Assembly: GCF_000741715.1 (NCBI RefSeq)
Contig: NZ_JGZN01000009.1
Span: 1 to 47,827, forward strand
Direction of reading: 5' to 3'
DNA: 47,827 bases
Source of the DNA: Bifidobacterium saguini DSM 23967
GTDB taxonomy: Bacteria; Actinomycetota; Actinomycetes; Actinomycetales; Bifidobacteriaceae
This document shows, piece by piece, positions 7,381 through 17,500 of the stretch; the stretch's first letter is position 1, and each line of letters starts with the position of its first letter. The translations under genes and the position numbers were made by a program. Under the pieces are notes generated by a model that was not told where the DNA came from, did not search any database, and worked only from the letters and a program-made list of their open reading frames with translations.

Positions 7381-8979
7381 ATGCCTATTACTCCGATTTG
7401 GCCGGCTGCTACGGCCATCAACGCTGACGGTGCCATTGAATTTCATGGTCGTACCGCTGAATCACTCTTGGATGAGTTCGGCTCGCCGCTGTACCTCATC
7501 GACGCCGACGAGGTCAACGAGCGCGCACATCACTTTGTGCGTGCGGCGGCCAACGCCTTCAACAATTCCACCACGCATGTGAGCTTCGCTGGCAAAGCCT
7601 TCCTTTCCAAGGAAATCGTACGACTCGTGCTTGCAGCCGGCATGTATGTGGACACTTGCACGATGGGTGAGATGAAAATCGCCCTCGCTGCGGGCGCGCC
7701 CGGCCGTCGTCTGGTGCTGCATGGCAACAACAAGTCGGATGAAGAAATCACATTGGCTATCGAGCAGGGCTTCGCCAAAATCGTGGTCGACGAACCCGAG
7801 GAGCCTCAACGCATCGCCGCCATTGCTCGTAAGCTCGGCAAACGCGCACGCGTGATGCTGCGTGTCACCGTGGGCGTGCACGCGGGCGGTCATGAGTACA
7901 TTTCCACCGCTCACGAGGACCAGAAGTTCGGCGTACCGCTGCTGCCAGCTGGTGCGGATGCCGCAGTACTGGATACGGCGCTCAAAGATCTCGCAGATGT
8001 GACTCCTGCGGTCACCAATGCGCGATTTGCTGAGCACGCGGATGCTGCTGAGGCAGCGGGTACCGTTGGCCACAAGGGCGAACGCAAGCTGCAATACGAC
8101 CTGAAGTACCCGTACGACCTCTCCCACGAGCAGATTTCCGAGAAGGACAAGGCGCTAGCCGAGGCGATGACCGCCATCGCAGACGGCCCAGCCATCGCTG
8201 TTTTGAAGACCATTCTGGCCAATCAGGACGTGCTCGAACTGGTGGGTGCACATTCGCACATCGGCTCCAACATCCACGATGCCGACGCGTTCATCCAGGC
8301 CGGCAAGCGCATGATGCTGCTGCGCAAGACTCTGTACGCTACCGACGCGTTCACGCTGCCGGAAATCGACTTGGGCGGCGGCTACTCCGTGGCATATACG
8401 GACGGCGAGGATTCGATGGACATCGACGTGGAGCTCGCCCGTCTTGCCGATGCCGTGGCCTCCACGAACCGTGCACTCGGTATGCCGGCACCCGCTATCA
8501 GCTTCGAGCCGGGGCGCTACATTGTAGCTCCGGCCGGTGTGACCCTGTATCGCGTGGGCACCATCAAGCATGTGAACCTGAGCGATGCCAAGGATTCCAC
8601 GGGCAATCCGATTAGCGAACGTGTGTACGTGTCTGTGGATGGTGGCATGTCTGACAATATTCGCCCGGCTCTGTACGATGCCGATTACACCGCACGCTTG
8701 GCGAATCGCAAGGGTTCTGATGAGACGATGCTGGCTCGCGTGTGCGGCATGCACTGCGAATCCGGCGACATTGTGGTGCACGAGGTGCATCTGCCCGCCG
8801 ACTTGAAGCGCGGCGATATTCTCGCCGTACCGGTGACCGGTGCGTACGGTCGCACGATGGCCTCCAACTACAATCAGGCGCTGATTCCGGCCGTCGTGGG
8901 GGTTTCTGAGGCAGGTGCGCATGTGATGCTGCGCCGCCAGACCGTGGATGACCTGCTGGATCTCGACGTCAGCGAGTGA
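7381..8979 (+). CDS. lysA: Diaminopimelate decarboxylase with internal insertion
   Basis: PLP-dependent fold-III decarboxylase converting meso-diaminopimelate to L-lysine. Lys72 in SFAGKAF is the PLP lysine. GAHSHIGS (289-296), the glycine-rich DLGGGYSV, EPGRYIVAPAG, and CESGDI with the active-site cysteine follow in the usual order. The 532 residues exceed the usual 420-470. The excess sits between KFG (182-184) and HSHIGS (291-296), about 107 residues where other LysA proteins have roughly 30. The ATG at 7381 has AAAGGA upstream. The gene is followed 80 bp later by hom. Confidence 0.94.
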   Translation: MPITPIWPAATAINADGAIEFHGRTAESLLDEFGSPLYLIDADEVNERAHHFVRAAANAFNNSTTHVSFAGKAFLSKEIVRLVLAAGMYVDTCTMGEMKIALAAGAPGRRLVLHGNNKSDEEITLAIEQGFAKIVVDEPEEPQRIAAIARKLGKRARVMLRVTVGVHAGGHEYISTAHEDQKFGVPLLPAGADAAVLDTALKDLADVTPAVTNARFAEHADAAEAAGTVGHKGERKLQYDLKYPYDLSHEQISEKDKALAEAMTAIADGPAIAVLKTILANQDVLELVGAHSHIGSNIHDADAFIQAGKRMMLLRKTLYATDAFTLPEIDLGGGYSVAYTDGEDSMDIDVELARLADAVASTNRALGMPAPAISFEPGRYIVAPAGVTLYRVGTIKHVNLSDAKDSTGNPISERVYVSVDGGMSDNIRPALYDADYTARLANRKGSDETMLARVCGMHCESGDIVVHEVHLPADLKRGDILAVPVTGAYGRTMASNYNQALIPAVVGVSEAGAHVMLRRQTVDDLLDLDVSE

Positions 8980-9059
8980 ATGGACGATTTCCGGCTGCTG
9001 TAGGAATCAGTCCGTACAATGGCCGTGGGATATAGCAGCTTGTTTTGGAAGGATTTGAA

Positions 9060-10376
9060 GTGGCAGAACTGAACGAAACTCCGATTCGCGTAGGCCTGCT
9101 GGGTGCCGGCACGGTTGGCTCCCAAACTGCTCGACTGATTGTTGAGCAGAAGGACGAGCTTTCCGCTCGCATCGGTCGCCCGATTGAATTGACTGGCGTG
9201 GCCTGCCTCGACCCGAAGGAAACCGAAAAGTTCCCGTGGATCGACCAGTCCATCGTCACCACCGATACGATGAGCGTGGCCACCAATTCGGATATTGTCA
9301 TCGAACTAATCGGTGGCACCACCGTGGCTCGCAAGTTCGTGCTCGCCGCCATCGAATCCGGTGCCTCCGTGGTTACCGCCAACAAGGCGCTGCTGGCCAA
9401 GTATGGTCCGGAGATTTACGCTGCCGCTGAAGCTAAGGGCGTTGACATCTACTTCGAAGCTGCTGTGGGTGGTGCGATTCCGTTCCTGCGCCCGCTGCGC
9501 GAATCCCTCGTGGGCGACAAGGTGACCAGCATGCTGGGCATTGTCAACGGCACCACCAACTACATCCTCGACGAGATGACCACCAAGGGTCTCCAGTTTG
9601 ATGATGTGCTGAAGGACGCTCAGGCCAAGGGATACGCCGAAGCTGACCCGACCGGCGACATCGAAGGCTATGATGCCGCGAACAAGGCTGCCATCATGGC
9701 AACCCTCGGCTTCCATACTTCCGTGACCATCGATGATGTATCTGTGGAAGGCATCACCAAGATTACCGCCGACGATATCGCTGCAGCCACTGCCGAGCAC
9801 AAGGTCATTAAGCTGCTCGCCGTGGTGGAGAACGGTGAAGCCGGCGTGTCCGCTCGCGTCTACCCGGCATTGATTGATGAGTCTCATCCGCTGGCTTCCG
9901 TGCACGGTTCCTTCAACGCTGTGTTTGTCAAGGCCGAGGCTGCCGACGATCTGATGTTCTACGGCCGTGGTGCCGGTGGCGCTCCGACCGCTTCCGCAGT
10001 GGTCGGCGATGTGGTGACCGAAGCTCGCCATATTGCAGCCGGTTGCACGGGTCCGTCCATTCCGCTGTACAAGAACCTACCCAAGGCTCCGATTAATGCA
10101 TCCAAGGCCGCATTTGCAGTGCGATTCCTGATTCATGACAAGCCGGGCGTGCTGGCCGCCATCGCCGCCGAGTTCGCCAAGAACGGTGTCTCCATCAACG
10201 GTGTGAACCAGGATTTGAAGCCTACGATGACCGACCCTGGTTACGACGGCGAGATTCAGCAGCTGCGTATCGTGACCCACCTGACTGACGAAGAGACGCT
10301 GCGCGAAACCGTCAAGGCTGTGCAGGCGCTCGACTTCGTGACCGGCGAGCCGTCCATCCTGCGCGTGCTGGACTGA
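9060..10376 (+). CDS. hom: Homoserine dehydrogenase
   Basis: Reduces aspartate semialdehyde to homoserine, on the path to threonine and methionine. It has 438 residues: an N-terminal NAD(P)-binding motif GLLGAGTVGS (about 12-21), a central catalytic region with ANKALLAKYG, GIVNGTTNYIL and EADPTGDIEGYDAANK, and a C-terminal ACT domain from about residue 358 (HDKPGVLAAIAAEF), which in this family mediates threonine feedback inhibition. I chose GTG 9060 because GGAAGGA lies 5 nt upstream; an in-frame TTG at 9045 lies ahead of that site. lysA lies 80 bp upstream and thrB follows after a palindromic element. Confidence 0.95.
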   Translation: MAELNETPIRVGLLGAGTVGSQTARLIVEQKDELSARIGRPIELTGVACLDPKETEKFPWIDQSIVTTDTMSVATNSDIVIELIGGTTVARKFVLAAIESGASVVTANKALLAKYGPEIYAAAEAKGVDIYFEAAVGGAIPFLRPLRESLVGDKVTSMLGIVNGTTNYILDEMTTKGLQFDDVLKDAQAKGYAEADPTGDIEGYDAANKAAIMATLGFHTSVTIDDVSVEGITKITADDIAAATAEHKVIKLLAVVENGEAGVSARVYPALIDESHPLASVHGSFNAVFVKAEAADDLMFYGRGAGGAPTASAVVGDVVTEARHIAAGCTGPSIPLYKNLPKAPINASKAAFAVRFLIHDKPGVLAAIAAEFAKNGVSINGVNQDLKPTMTDPGYDGEIQQLRIVTHLTDEETLRETVKAVQALDFVTGEPSILRVLD

Positions 10377-10449
10377 CTGAAAGCCCGGTGGGCTTCCAGC
10401 AGCAGTGATAAGTGTTGTATGTAGTGCGATTGTTGGTGCGGGTAGAAAT

Positions 10450-10567
10450 GGCTCCCTCTGATGAGGGAGCTGCCAACGAAGTTGGCTGAGGGAGAGAGGC
10501 GAGAGTACTGCTGTAATCTCTCCCTCAGTCTCGCTTATGCTCGACAGCTCCCTCGTCAGAGGGAGCC
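10450..10567. repeat. 118-bp palindrome made of two GGCTCCCTC-type elements
   Basis: The first 23 bases (beginning GGCTCCCTCTGATGAGGGAG) are repeated inverted at the end with one mismatch. The inner parts (GCTGAGGGAGAG and CTCTCCCTCAG) also pair, so the whole hom-thrB gap can fold into one long hairpin. It ends 6 bp before the thrB ribosome-binding site and could affect thrB translation or partial termination. Confidence 0.8.
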
Positions 10568-10583
10568 GAAAATGGAGACATAT

Positions 10584-11666
10584 ATGAATTCAATGTGTTC
10601 ACAGGTGCGCGTGCGCGTGCCAGCCACGTCCGCCAATCTTGGCTCCGGCTTCGACACCGTGGGCTTGGCGCTCGACTACCACGACGAGCTCACCTTCACG
10701 CTGAACCCGGACCCCACGGACGGCATCGCCCATGTGTTCATCCACGGTGAAGGCGAAGATACCTTGCCGCGCGACGAAACGCATCTGGTGGTCTCCACCT
10801 TCCGCCGTGCCTGTGCCACCTTCGGCCTAGGCCGTATCGGCTTCACGCTTGAAGCCACGAACAACATTCCGCAGGCTCGCGGCATGGGTTCCTCAGCCGA
10901 AGCCATCGTTGCCGGTATCGCAGCTGCCGCCGCGTTCGCACAACCCGGTGAGCTGAATCGTCCGGCTATCTTTGACATGGCCGCGCAGATTGAGGGCCAC
11001 CCGGACAATGTGGCTCCGGCCGTATTCGGTGGTCTCACGGTTTCCTGGGATTTCGCTACGGCCGAAGGCGTCGGTTCCGTGGCCATCCCCGGTGGTGAGC
11101 CGCTGCACGGTGGTTTCCACACCGTCAACTACCCGGTTGACCCGGCCATCACTGCGGCCGTGTTCGTGCCGGATTATGAGCTTTCCACTGAAAAGGCACG
11201 TCAGGCGTTGCCTAAGGAAGTGCCGCATAAGGACGCGGTGTACAACGTGTCTCGCGTTGGGCTGCTGCCGGCTGCAATGAACCCGGTCGTGCTTGCGCAG
11301 GCCGAGGCTCAGGGTGGTGCCGATGCGTTGGGCGGAAACTCTGCTGGCGCTGCCCAGGTGACTCCGGCCGCGTTCGCCACTGCGGCAGCGCAGGCCAATG
11401 CGTTGTTGTTTACGGCTACGCAGGATCGACTGCACCAGCCGTACCGCACGCCGCTGATGCCGCCGTCCGCCGAACTGATTGAGACGTTCCGTGCCAAGGG
11501 CTATGCCGCCGCTGTTTCCGGTGCTGGCCCATGCGTGCTCGTGCTGCACTACGGTAATACACGCGAAGCCATCGACCAGGTGGCCGCCACCCAGCTGGCA
11601 TCCGGCCACTGGCGCGTACTGCACCTGCCCATCAACACCAAGGGCGTTGAAATCGAACGCCGTTAG
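10584..11666 (+). CDS. thrB: Homoserine kinase
   Basis: GHMP-superfamily kinase that phosphorylates homoserine with ATP, the penultimate step of threonine synthesis. The 360-residue product begins near ATSANLGSGFDTVGLAL, the N-terminal GHMP substrate motif. The ATP-binding motif PQARGMGSSAEA is at about 96-107 and the C-terminal motif (AAVSGAGPCVLVL) is present. I chose ATG 10584, with GGAGA 5 nt upstream. The longer in-frame start at 10461 lies inside the palindromic element and is unlikely. It is probably cotranscribed with hom. Confidence 0.94.
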   Translation: MNSMCSQVRVRVPATSANLGSGFDTVGLALDYHDELTFTLNPDPTDGIAHVFIHGEGEDTLPRDETHLVVSTFRRACATFGLGRIGFTLEATNNIPQARGMGSSAEAIVAGIAAAAAFAQPGELNRPAIFDMAAQIEGHPDNVAPAVFGGLTVSWDFATAEGVGSVAIPGGEPLHGGFHTVNYPVDPAITAAVFVPDYELSTEKARQALPKEVPHKDAVYNVSRVGLLPAAMNPVVLAQAEAQGGADALGGNSAGAAQVTPAAFATAAAQANALLFTATQDRLHQPYRTPLMPPSAELIETFRAKGYAAAVSGAGPCVLVLHYGNTREAIDQVAATQLASGHWRVLHLPINTKGVEIERR

Positions 11667-11993
11667 TTGCGCTGGTGGTTGGACTGACACATCCCTCTGT
11701 CATTCAAAGACATCGCGATAGACACTAAGTATGCAGATGAACGAAAGGTCCGCATACTTAGTGTCTGTTTTAGTATGGAAATCCTCACTATGTATGCGGG
11801 ATTATGGCCGAGCTGCATACATAGTGATGGTTTTGACGCGATAATCCTCACTATGTATGCGAGAACATGGTTGGGACGCATACTTAGTGTCTTTTGTAGG
11901 TGCACGATGATGCTGCTCGCGGCGGTATTGCGCACCTGCAATGCCCGCGCCCATCCATACAATGCAAAGTAGTAACCGAAGCCAGGAGGGTCT
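11667..11993. other. Intergenic region thrB to maf-nudix
   Basis: A 327-bp gap, about half of it filled by palindrome array C (listed separately). Near 11958-11963 is a -10-like TACAAT that could serve the downstream gene. No credible ORF is present: short frames here run through the palindromes. Confidence 0.5.
11721..11891. repeat. Tandem palindrome array C (CACTATGTATGC arms, 63-bp period)
   Basis: Three consecutive hairpins. Forward arms CACTA(A/T)GTATGC start at 11723, 11786 and 11849; reverse arms GCATAC(T/A)TAGTG start at 11752, 11815 and 11878. Both series have an exact 63-bp period. All three loops are 17 nt and unrelated in sequence. The two spacers are 22 nt and similar to each other (GTTTT near the start, AATCCT at the end). 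The two outermost arms extend to GACAC and GTGTC. Confidence 0.92.
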
Positions 11994-13433
11994 ATGTCTA
12001 TTCCGCTGATTCTTGCGTCTCAGTCCAAGCCGCGCCGCGATGTGTTGTATGCGGCTGGCATCTGCCCCACGATTCGCGTCTCCCATGTGGACGAGCCGGC
12101 AGCGCTTGAGGCCACGGCAGCCAAGGCTGGGGTTACTGTTGACGATTTGACTGTGAAACAACGGGTGATGATTCTGGCCGAAGCCAAGGCGCAGGCTGTA
12201 CATCGCGCATACCGTGACGTGGCCGATACTGCGGCGGCTGCGACCGGCAACCGAGTGATTGCTTACCCGCTTAGAGCTGCGGAAGTTGAGGCTGACGCTA
12301 CGGTAGTTTCGGATTCTGCCATTGATTACTCTTCCGACCGCATTGCCACCACCCGCGACTTCTCCGGTGTGAATATGCCGACTGTCACCGAGCCGATTTC
12401 CAATATCATCGCTTTGCAGCCGGGACTTACTCGCGCTACTGTTGGGCCGCTCATCATCGGTTGCGATTCAATGTTCCTGATGGACGGTGAATGCTACGGT
12501 AAGCCGCACAGCGCAGAAATTGCACGCGAACGCCTACGTACAATGCGCGGTAACAGCGGCGAACTGTGGACCGGCCACTGCATTATCGATTTCGCTACCG
12601 GCCGCGTGGCCCGCGGTGCCAGCCGCGCCACTGTGCATTTCGGCGACTTCTCCGATAAAGACGTCGAGCGCTACATTGCCACTCGTGAGCCGCTGGAAGT
12701 GGCTGGTTCGTTCACGTTGGAAGGCTTCGGTGGTGCATTCATTGACGGTATTGAAGGTGACCCGCATGGCATCATTGGCATCAGTCTGCCATTACTGCGC
12801 AAGCTTGCCGCCGAACTGGGCGTTGAATGGACTGATTTGTGGAATGTGCAGCGCGGCGAGATTGCACCTGAATCCGCGGACGCTGCTGGCATCGCTATGG
12901 CGGGAAAGGATAACTTGCCACCTGTGGAAAACGTACATCAGCCCGGTGATGGTTGGGTGGACTGCGCATGCGGTCGCAAGCATTGGGGTACGAATGGTGC
13001 TTCGGGCATACTGCTGGCGCGCCGCGATTCGGCAACTGGCAAGGTGACGTATGTGGTGATGCAGCATCGCGCCGCATGGAGTGCTGAGGGCGGTACTTGG
13101 GGCATTCCCGGTGGCGCTACGGCAGATGGCGAGTCGCCGATTGAAGGTGCGTTGCGCGAAAGTTACGAAGAAGCGAACATCATGCCTGAGGATATCGAAG
13201 TGGTCGGCTCCTACCGCGAAGACCACGGCAATTGGGCATACACCACGGTGTTCGCGTTCGAGAAGCCTGGTCACCACGTTGATCCGAAGGCCAATGACGA
13301 TGAGAGCATGGAGATCTGCTGGGTGCCGATCGACGACGTACCCAACCGCAAGCTATTGACCGCCATGAAAACCGACTGGCCCCGCTTCGCTGCTCGCCTT
13401 GAGGAGTTGGCTGAGGAATTAAACTGCAGATAG
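11994..13433 (+). CDS. Maf-like nucleotide pyrophosphatase fused to a Nudix hydrolase
   Basis: A 479-residue, two-domain protein. The N-terminal ~290 residues are a Maf/HAM1-like domain: LILASQSKPRRDVL at the start, IGCDSMFLMDGECYGKP (active-site region), MRGNSGELWTGHCII, and FTLEGFGGAFIDGIEGDP. Maf proteins hydrolyse non-canonical or excess NTPs. About 80 residues near 70-150 look inserted into this domain. The C-terminal part has CACGRKHWGTNGASGILL and a Nudix box from G374 (GGATADGESPIEGALRE, then SYEEANI). Both halves are house-cleaning nucleotide hydrolases. The start is ATG 11994 with AGGAGGG upstream. Substrates cannot be assigned. Confidence 0.87.
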   Translation: MSIPLILASQSKPRRDVLYAAGICPTIRVSHVDEPAALEATAAKAGVTVDDLTVKQRVMILAEAKAQAVHRAYRDVADTAAAATGNRVIAYPLRAAEVEADATVVSDSAIDYSSDRIATTRDFSGVNMPTVTEPISNIIALQPGLTRATVGPLIIGCDSMFLMDGECYGKPHSAEIARERLRTMRGNSGELWTGHCIIDFATGRVARGASRATVHFGDFSDKDVERYIATREPLEVAGSFTLEGFGGAFIDGIEGDPHGIIGISLPLLRKLAAELGVEWTDLWNVQRGEIAPESADAAGIAMAGKDNLPPVENVHQPGDGWVDCACGRKHWGTNGASGILLARRDSATGKVTYVVMQHRAAWSAEGGTWGIPGGATADGESPIEGALRESYEEANIMPEDIEVVGSYREDHGNWAYTTVFAFEKPGHHVDPKANDDESMEICWVPIDDVPNRKLLTAMKTDWPRFAARLEELAEELNCR

Positions 13434-13464
13434 TCCGAAGTCATCTGTATTGGTTGCGTAGCCA

Positions 13465-14382
13465 CTAGTCCTGTCGAATTTCGCTTTGTTTACGGAATTC
13501 CATGGGGGAAATGCCGTTTTTTCGTTTGAATGCGGCGCAGAACGAGCTGGTGTCGGTGAAGCCGCATTCCTCGCAGAGTTGCCGCAGTGAAATATCCGAA
13601 TTGATCAAACGATATTTCGCCGCATGCATGCGGGCGTCCAGTACGTAGGCATACGGTGTGTACCCGGTCTCCTTCTTGAAGACGCGAATGAAGTGGTATT
13701 CACTCATATAGACCAACCCGGCCAGCTCGGCCACGGTCAGTGGCTCGTTCAGATGATTGGCTATGTAGGCCAGCACGCTCTCGATGGCGTGCGGGCCGCG
13801 TCGGGCTGTGAGACTGGAGACTCCACTGGCAACTGAGCCTGCCGTGTCAACTGGAGCGGACGCCGCATCGTCTGCTCCCAATGCAAACTCAGTGAGCACA
13901 TCCGTAATGTACTTCGCCATCAATGGTTCCGAAATACGCGCGGCCATATGGAAGGTCTCGTAAATTTTCGTCAACTGCGTGATTGCATACCCCGGCTCGC
14001 GCAATGAGAACACCGTGCCGAGTCGTTCATGAATCAGTTCGTAATAAGCGCGTGCGGTAGGGCCATCGAAGTGCAACCACAGCACGTCGCTGTCTTCTGA
14101 AGTGCTGTAGGAATGATGGGCATAGCAATCAACTAGCACGAAGTCCCCGGCGGAAGCATGCTGCGCACTCTCGCCGAACTTCGACACCACATCGAACGAG
14201 CCGGAGCGGATTGCCATGATCAGGAAACTGTCGAACGAGCTGCGCTCCTGCCGGTAGCCGGCCTTGTAATGGAAGAACCCCGCGCGCAACGGGTGCAGAA
14301 ACGTGCGCAGCGCCGTTTTGCTGGGTGTATAGATATAGAATTCCGAGCCTTCGTTTTCGATGCCGTGCTCCGCTGGTTTCAT
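13465..14382 (-). CDS. AraC family transcriptional regulator
   Basis: 305 residues: an N-terminal AraC-type cupin sensor domain (about 15-165, including AGDFVLVDCYAHHSY) and a C-terminal double helix-turn-helix (about 200-300: EPLTVAELAGLVYMSEYHFI, then SLRQLCEECGFTDTSSFCAA and FKRKNGISPMEFR). The ATG at 14382 has AAGGAGG 7 nt upstream. It is divergent from the DUF5107 gene. The 30-bp motif at 14439-14468 lies in the shared intergenic region and recurs ahead of the ABC importer at 20599-20628, so it is the best candidate activator of both units. The effector sugar is unknown. Confidence 0.93.
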   Translation of the reverse strand: MKPAEHGIENEGSEFYIYTPSKTALRTFLHPLRAGFFHYKAGYRQERSSFDSFLIMAIRSGSFDVVSKFGESAQHASAGDFVLVDCYAHHSYSTSEDSDVLWLHFDGPTARAYYELIHERLGTVFSLREPGYAITQLTKIYETFHMAARISEPLMAKYITDVLTEFALGADDAASAPVDTAGSVASGVSSLTARRGPHAIESVLAYIANHLNEPLTVAELAGLVYMSEYHFIRVFKKETGYTPYAYVLDARMHAAKYRLINSDISLRQLCEECGFTDTSSFCAAFKRKNGISPMEFRKQSEIRQD

Positions 14383-14438
14383 CGCCGCCTCCTTGCGTCG
14401 AGCTGTGTTGAGCCACCGCGTTCAGCAGTAGCTGTCAA

Positions 14439-14468
14439 ATAGCAATTATTTCATATTGAAGAACAATT
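14439..14468. promoter_or_regulatory. Predicted AraC-type operator, copy 1
   Basis: ATAGCAATTATTTCATATTG, then 5 nt, then CAATT. The core CAAT-n8-ATTG is an imperfect palindrome. The same 20-mer with one change, and CAATT at the same offset, occurs at 20599-20628. A -10-like TAGACT follows at 14498-14503, 30 bp after the motif end, the same distance as in copy 2. Confidence 0.75.
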
Positions 14469-14589
14469 ACTCTAGATGTCAACGATATTTTCGGCCATAG
14501 ACTAAAGGCAATCAATCAAAAGATTGTGGTTCGCAAGAACCAATAAAGAACGCAACAAACGGTAAACACTACAACGAAGTGGAGCAATC

Positions 14590-17500
14590 ATGGCCGTTAC
14601 CATTCAAGACACCGTCATCACCATCCCGACCTACGGGATCGGAGCTGCGGACAAGAACCCGCAGTTCATCGAAAAGCGCGTCTACCAGGGCAGCTCGGGC
14701 CGCGTCTACCCATACCCGGTGATCGAAACCATCAGCGACGAAAAGCACGACAAAGCCTACAAGGCCGTGATTATTGAGAACGAATACCTCGAAATCACCG
14801 TGCTGCCCGAACTTGGCGGCCGCATCCAGTACGCCAAAGACAAAACCAATAACTATGACTTCGTCTACCGCAACGATGTGATCAAGCCGGCGCTCGTGGG
14901 CCTAACCGGACCGTGGATCTCTGGTGGCATTGAATTCAACTGGCCGCAGCATCACCGTCCGACCACCTACTCGCCAGTGGACTACGACATCAAGGACCTG
15001 CCGGACGGCGGTAAGGCTGTGCTGTGCCATGATACCGATCAGATGTACGGCACCCAAGTGGTCACTACGATTGCTCTGCACCCAGGCAAGGCCTACATCG
15101 AAATCACCGCGCAGTTGTACAACGGCACTGCATTGCCGCAGACTTTCCTGTGGTGGGCCAACCCGGCCGTGCCGGTCAACGAGCACACCAAAACCGTGAT
15201 GCCGCCGGACGTGACCGCAGTCATGGATCACGGCAAGCGCGACGTCTCTCGCTACCCGATTGCCACTGGCACCTACTACAAGCACGATTACTCGCGCGGT
15301 GTGGACATCGGCCGCTACAAGAACGTGCCGGTACCGACCAGCTACATGGCCGCACATTCTGACTACAACTTCGTTGGCGGCTACGATTTCGGCGTGGGCG
15401 CAGGCATCCTGCATGTGGCCGACCACCACGTAAGCCCCGGCAAGAAGCAGTGGACCTGGGGCAACGGTGATTTCGGCCGCGCCTGGGACCGCAATCTGAC
15501 CGACGCGAACGGCCCATACGTGGAGCTGATGACCGGCGTCTTCACCGACAACCAGCCCGACTTCACGTGGCTGAAGCCCTACGAAGGCAAGATCTTCACC
15601 CAGTATTTCATGCCGTACAAGGCCGTGGGGCAGGTCAAGAACGCGTCCATCAACGCCGCCGTGAACCTGGAAATCGGCCCGGAAGACACGTTCGGTTCGG
15701 CCGGCGAAACCGAGGGCATCGAAGCCCAGGGGCTGAAGGCCGGTCAGGGCCGCGTCACCGTGTACGCCACCAGCGTGTACGAGAACGCTACCGTGACCGT
15801 GACCACCAAGAGTGGCAAGACGCTGTACGCCTACACCGGAGCGATCAGCCCGAACGATACCGTGCGCGCCGAATTCGAAACCGGTGAGACCCCGGCCACT
15901 GAAATCACCGCAACCGTAGCGGACGCTAACGGCACCGTGCTCATCGACTACACCCCTAGCCCCAAGAAGATTGACAAGCTGCCCGAACCGGCCAAGGCCG
16001 CCGACGATCCGGAAAAGATTGCCACCAACGAGGAGCTGCTGCTCGCCGGCCTGCACCTGGAACAGTACCGTCACGCCACCTACATGCCTGACCCGTACTA
16101 TCTCGAAGGTCTGAAGCGCGATCCGGAAGACGCCCGCATCAACAACGCGTATGGCCGTCTGCAGCTGCGCCGCGGTGTGTTCAAGTGCGCCGAAGCCCAC
16201 TTCCGCACGGCGATCAAGCGCCTGACCAAGCACAACACCCAGCCGTATGACTCCGAACCGCACTACAACCTCGGCTTGGTCCTGTTCCTGCAGGGCAAGT
16301 ACGACGAGGCATTCGACGCCTTCTTCAAGGCAACCTGGGATGATACGCAGAAGGAGCGCGCCTTCTTCTACATGGCCGCCATCGCCGCCCGCCGAGGCGA
16401 CTTCGCGGACGCGCTGGAGTATGTGAACAACGCACTGACCCGCAATACGATGAACATCAAGGCCCGCGGGCTGAAGGCTTACGTGCTGCGCAAGCTCGGA
16501 CGTACAGATGAGGCTGCCACGGCGCTCGCCGAGAACCTAAACATCGACGAGTTCGACTTCGTCTCCGGTTACGAGCGCGTGCTCGCCGGGGGAGAGGCGG
16601 CCGAACTGGAACGCCTGATGCGCGGTTTCTTTGAAAACTACCTGCAGGCCGCTCGCGATTATGTGCTGTTCGGTGCCTACGAGGAGGCATTGGGCTTGCT
16701 TGCCAAGGCCGATCAGTCGAAGCCGATGGTCAAGTACTACGAAGGCTACTATCTCGCCGAACTCGGCCGCGAGACGGAAGCCAAGGCTGCGTTCGAAGCC
16801 GCCGAGGCCGCGCCGAGCGACTACTGCTTCCCGAACAAGCTGGAGGATATCGCGCCACTCGAGAAGGCCATCGAGGTAGTCGATGGCGCCAAGGCCCCGT
16901 ACTACCTCGGTTGCCTCTACTACGACAAAGTGCAGGCAGACAAGGCCATCGCACTGTGGGAACAGTCGCGCGACCGCGATCCGGAATTCCCGACCGTACA
17001 CCGCAACTTGGCGCTTGCCTACTACAACAAGCGCGGTGATGCGGCTGCCGCCAAGGTTGAAATCGAACAGGCCTACGCGCTCGACGAATCCGATGCCCGT
17101 GTGTTCCTCGAAACCGACCAGCTGCACCGCAAGATCGGCTGGACCTACGCCCAGCGCCTCACCGAGTTCGAAAAGCATCTCGACGTGGTGGCCAAGCGCG
17201 ACGACCTATTCATCGAATACCTGACCGTGCTCAACCTGACCGGCAACTACGCCAAGGCCTACGAGCTGATGAGCCAGCGTCGCTTCCACCCGTGGGAGGG
17301 TGGCGAAGGCAAGATCACCGGCCAGTACCGCATCGCACTGACCCTGCTCGCCAAGGATGCGATGGCAGCCGGCGACTGGGCCAAGGCCAAGGAACTGCTG
17401 GTCAAGACGCTCGCCTACCCCAAGAACCTGGGCGAAGGCAAGCTCGAAGGCCAGAAGGACAACGACATCCACTACTACCTCGGTGTGGTGGAGCGCCACC

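Noticed and set aside
11775..11972. Small ORFs running through array C on both strands
   Set aside because: They are open only because the palindromes lack stops in some frames; no ribosome-binding site and no protein-like composition.
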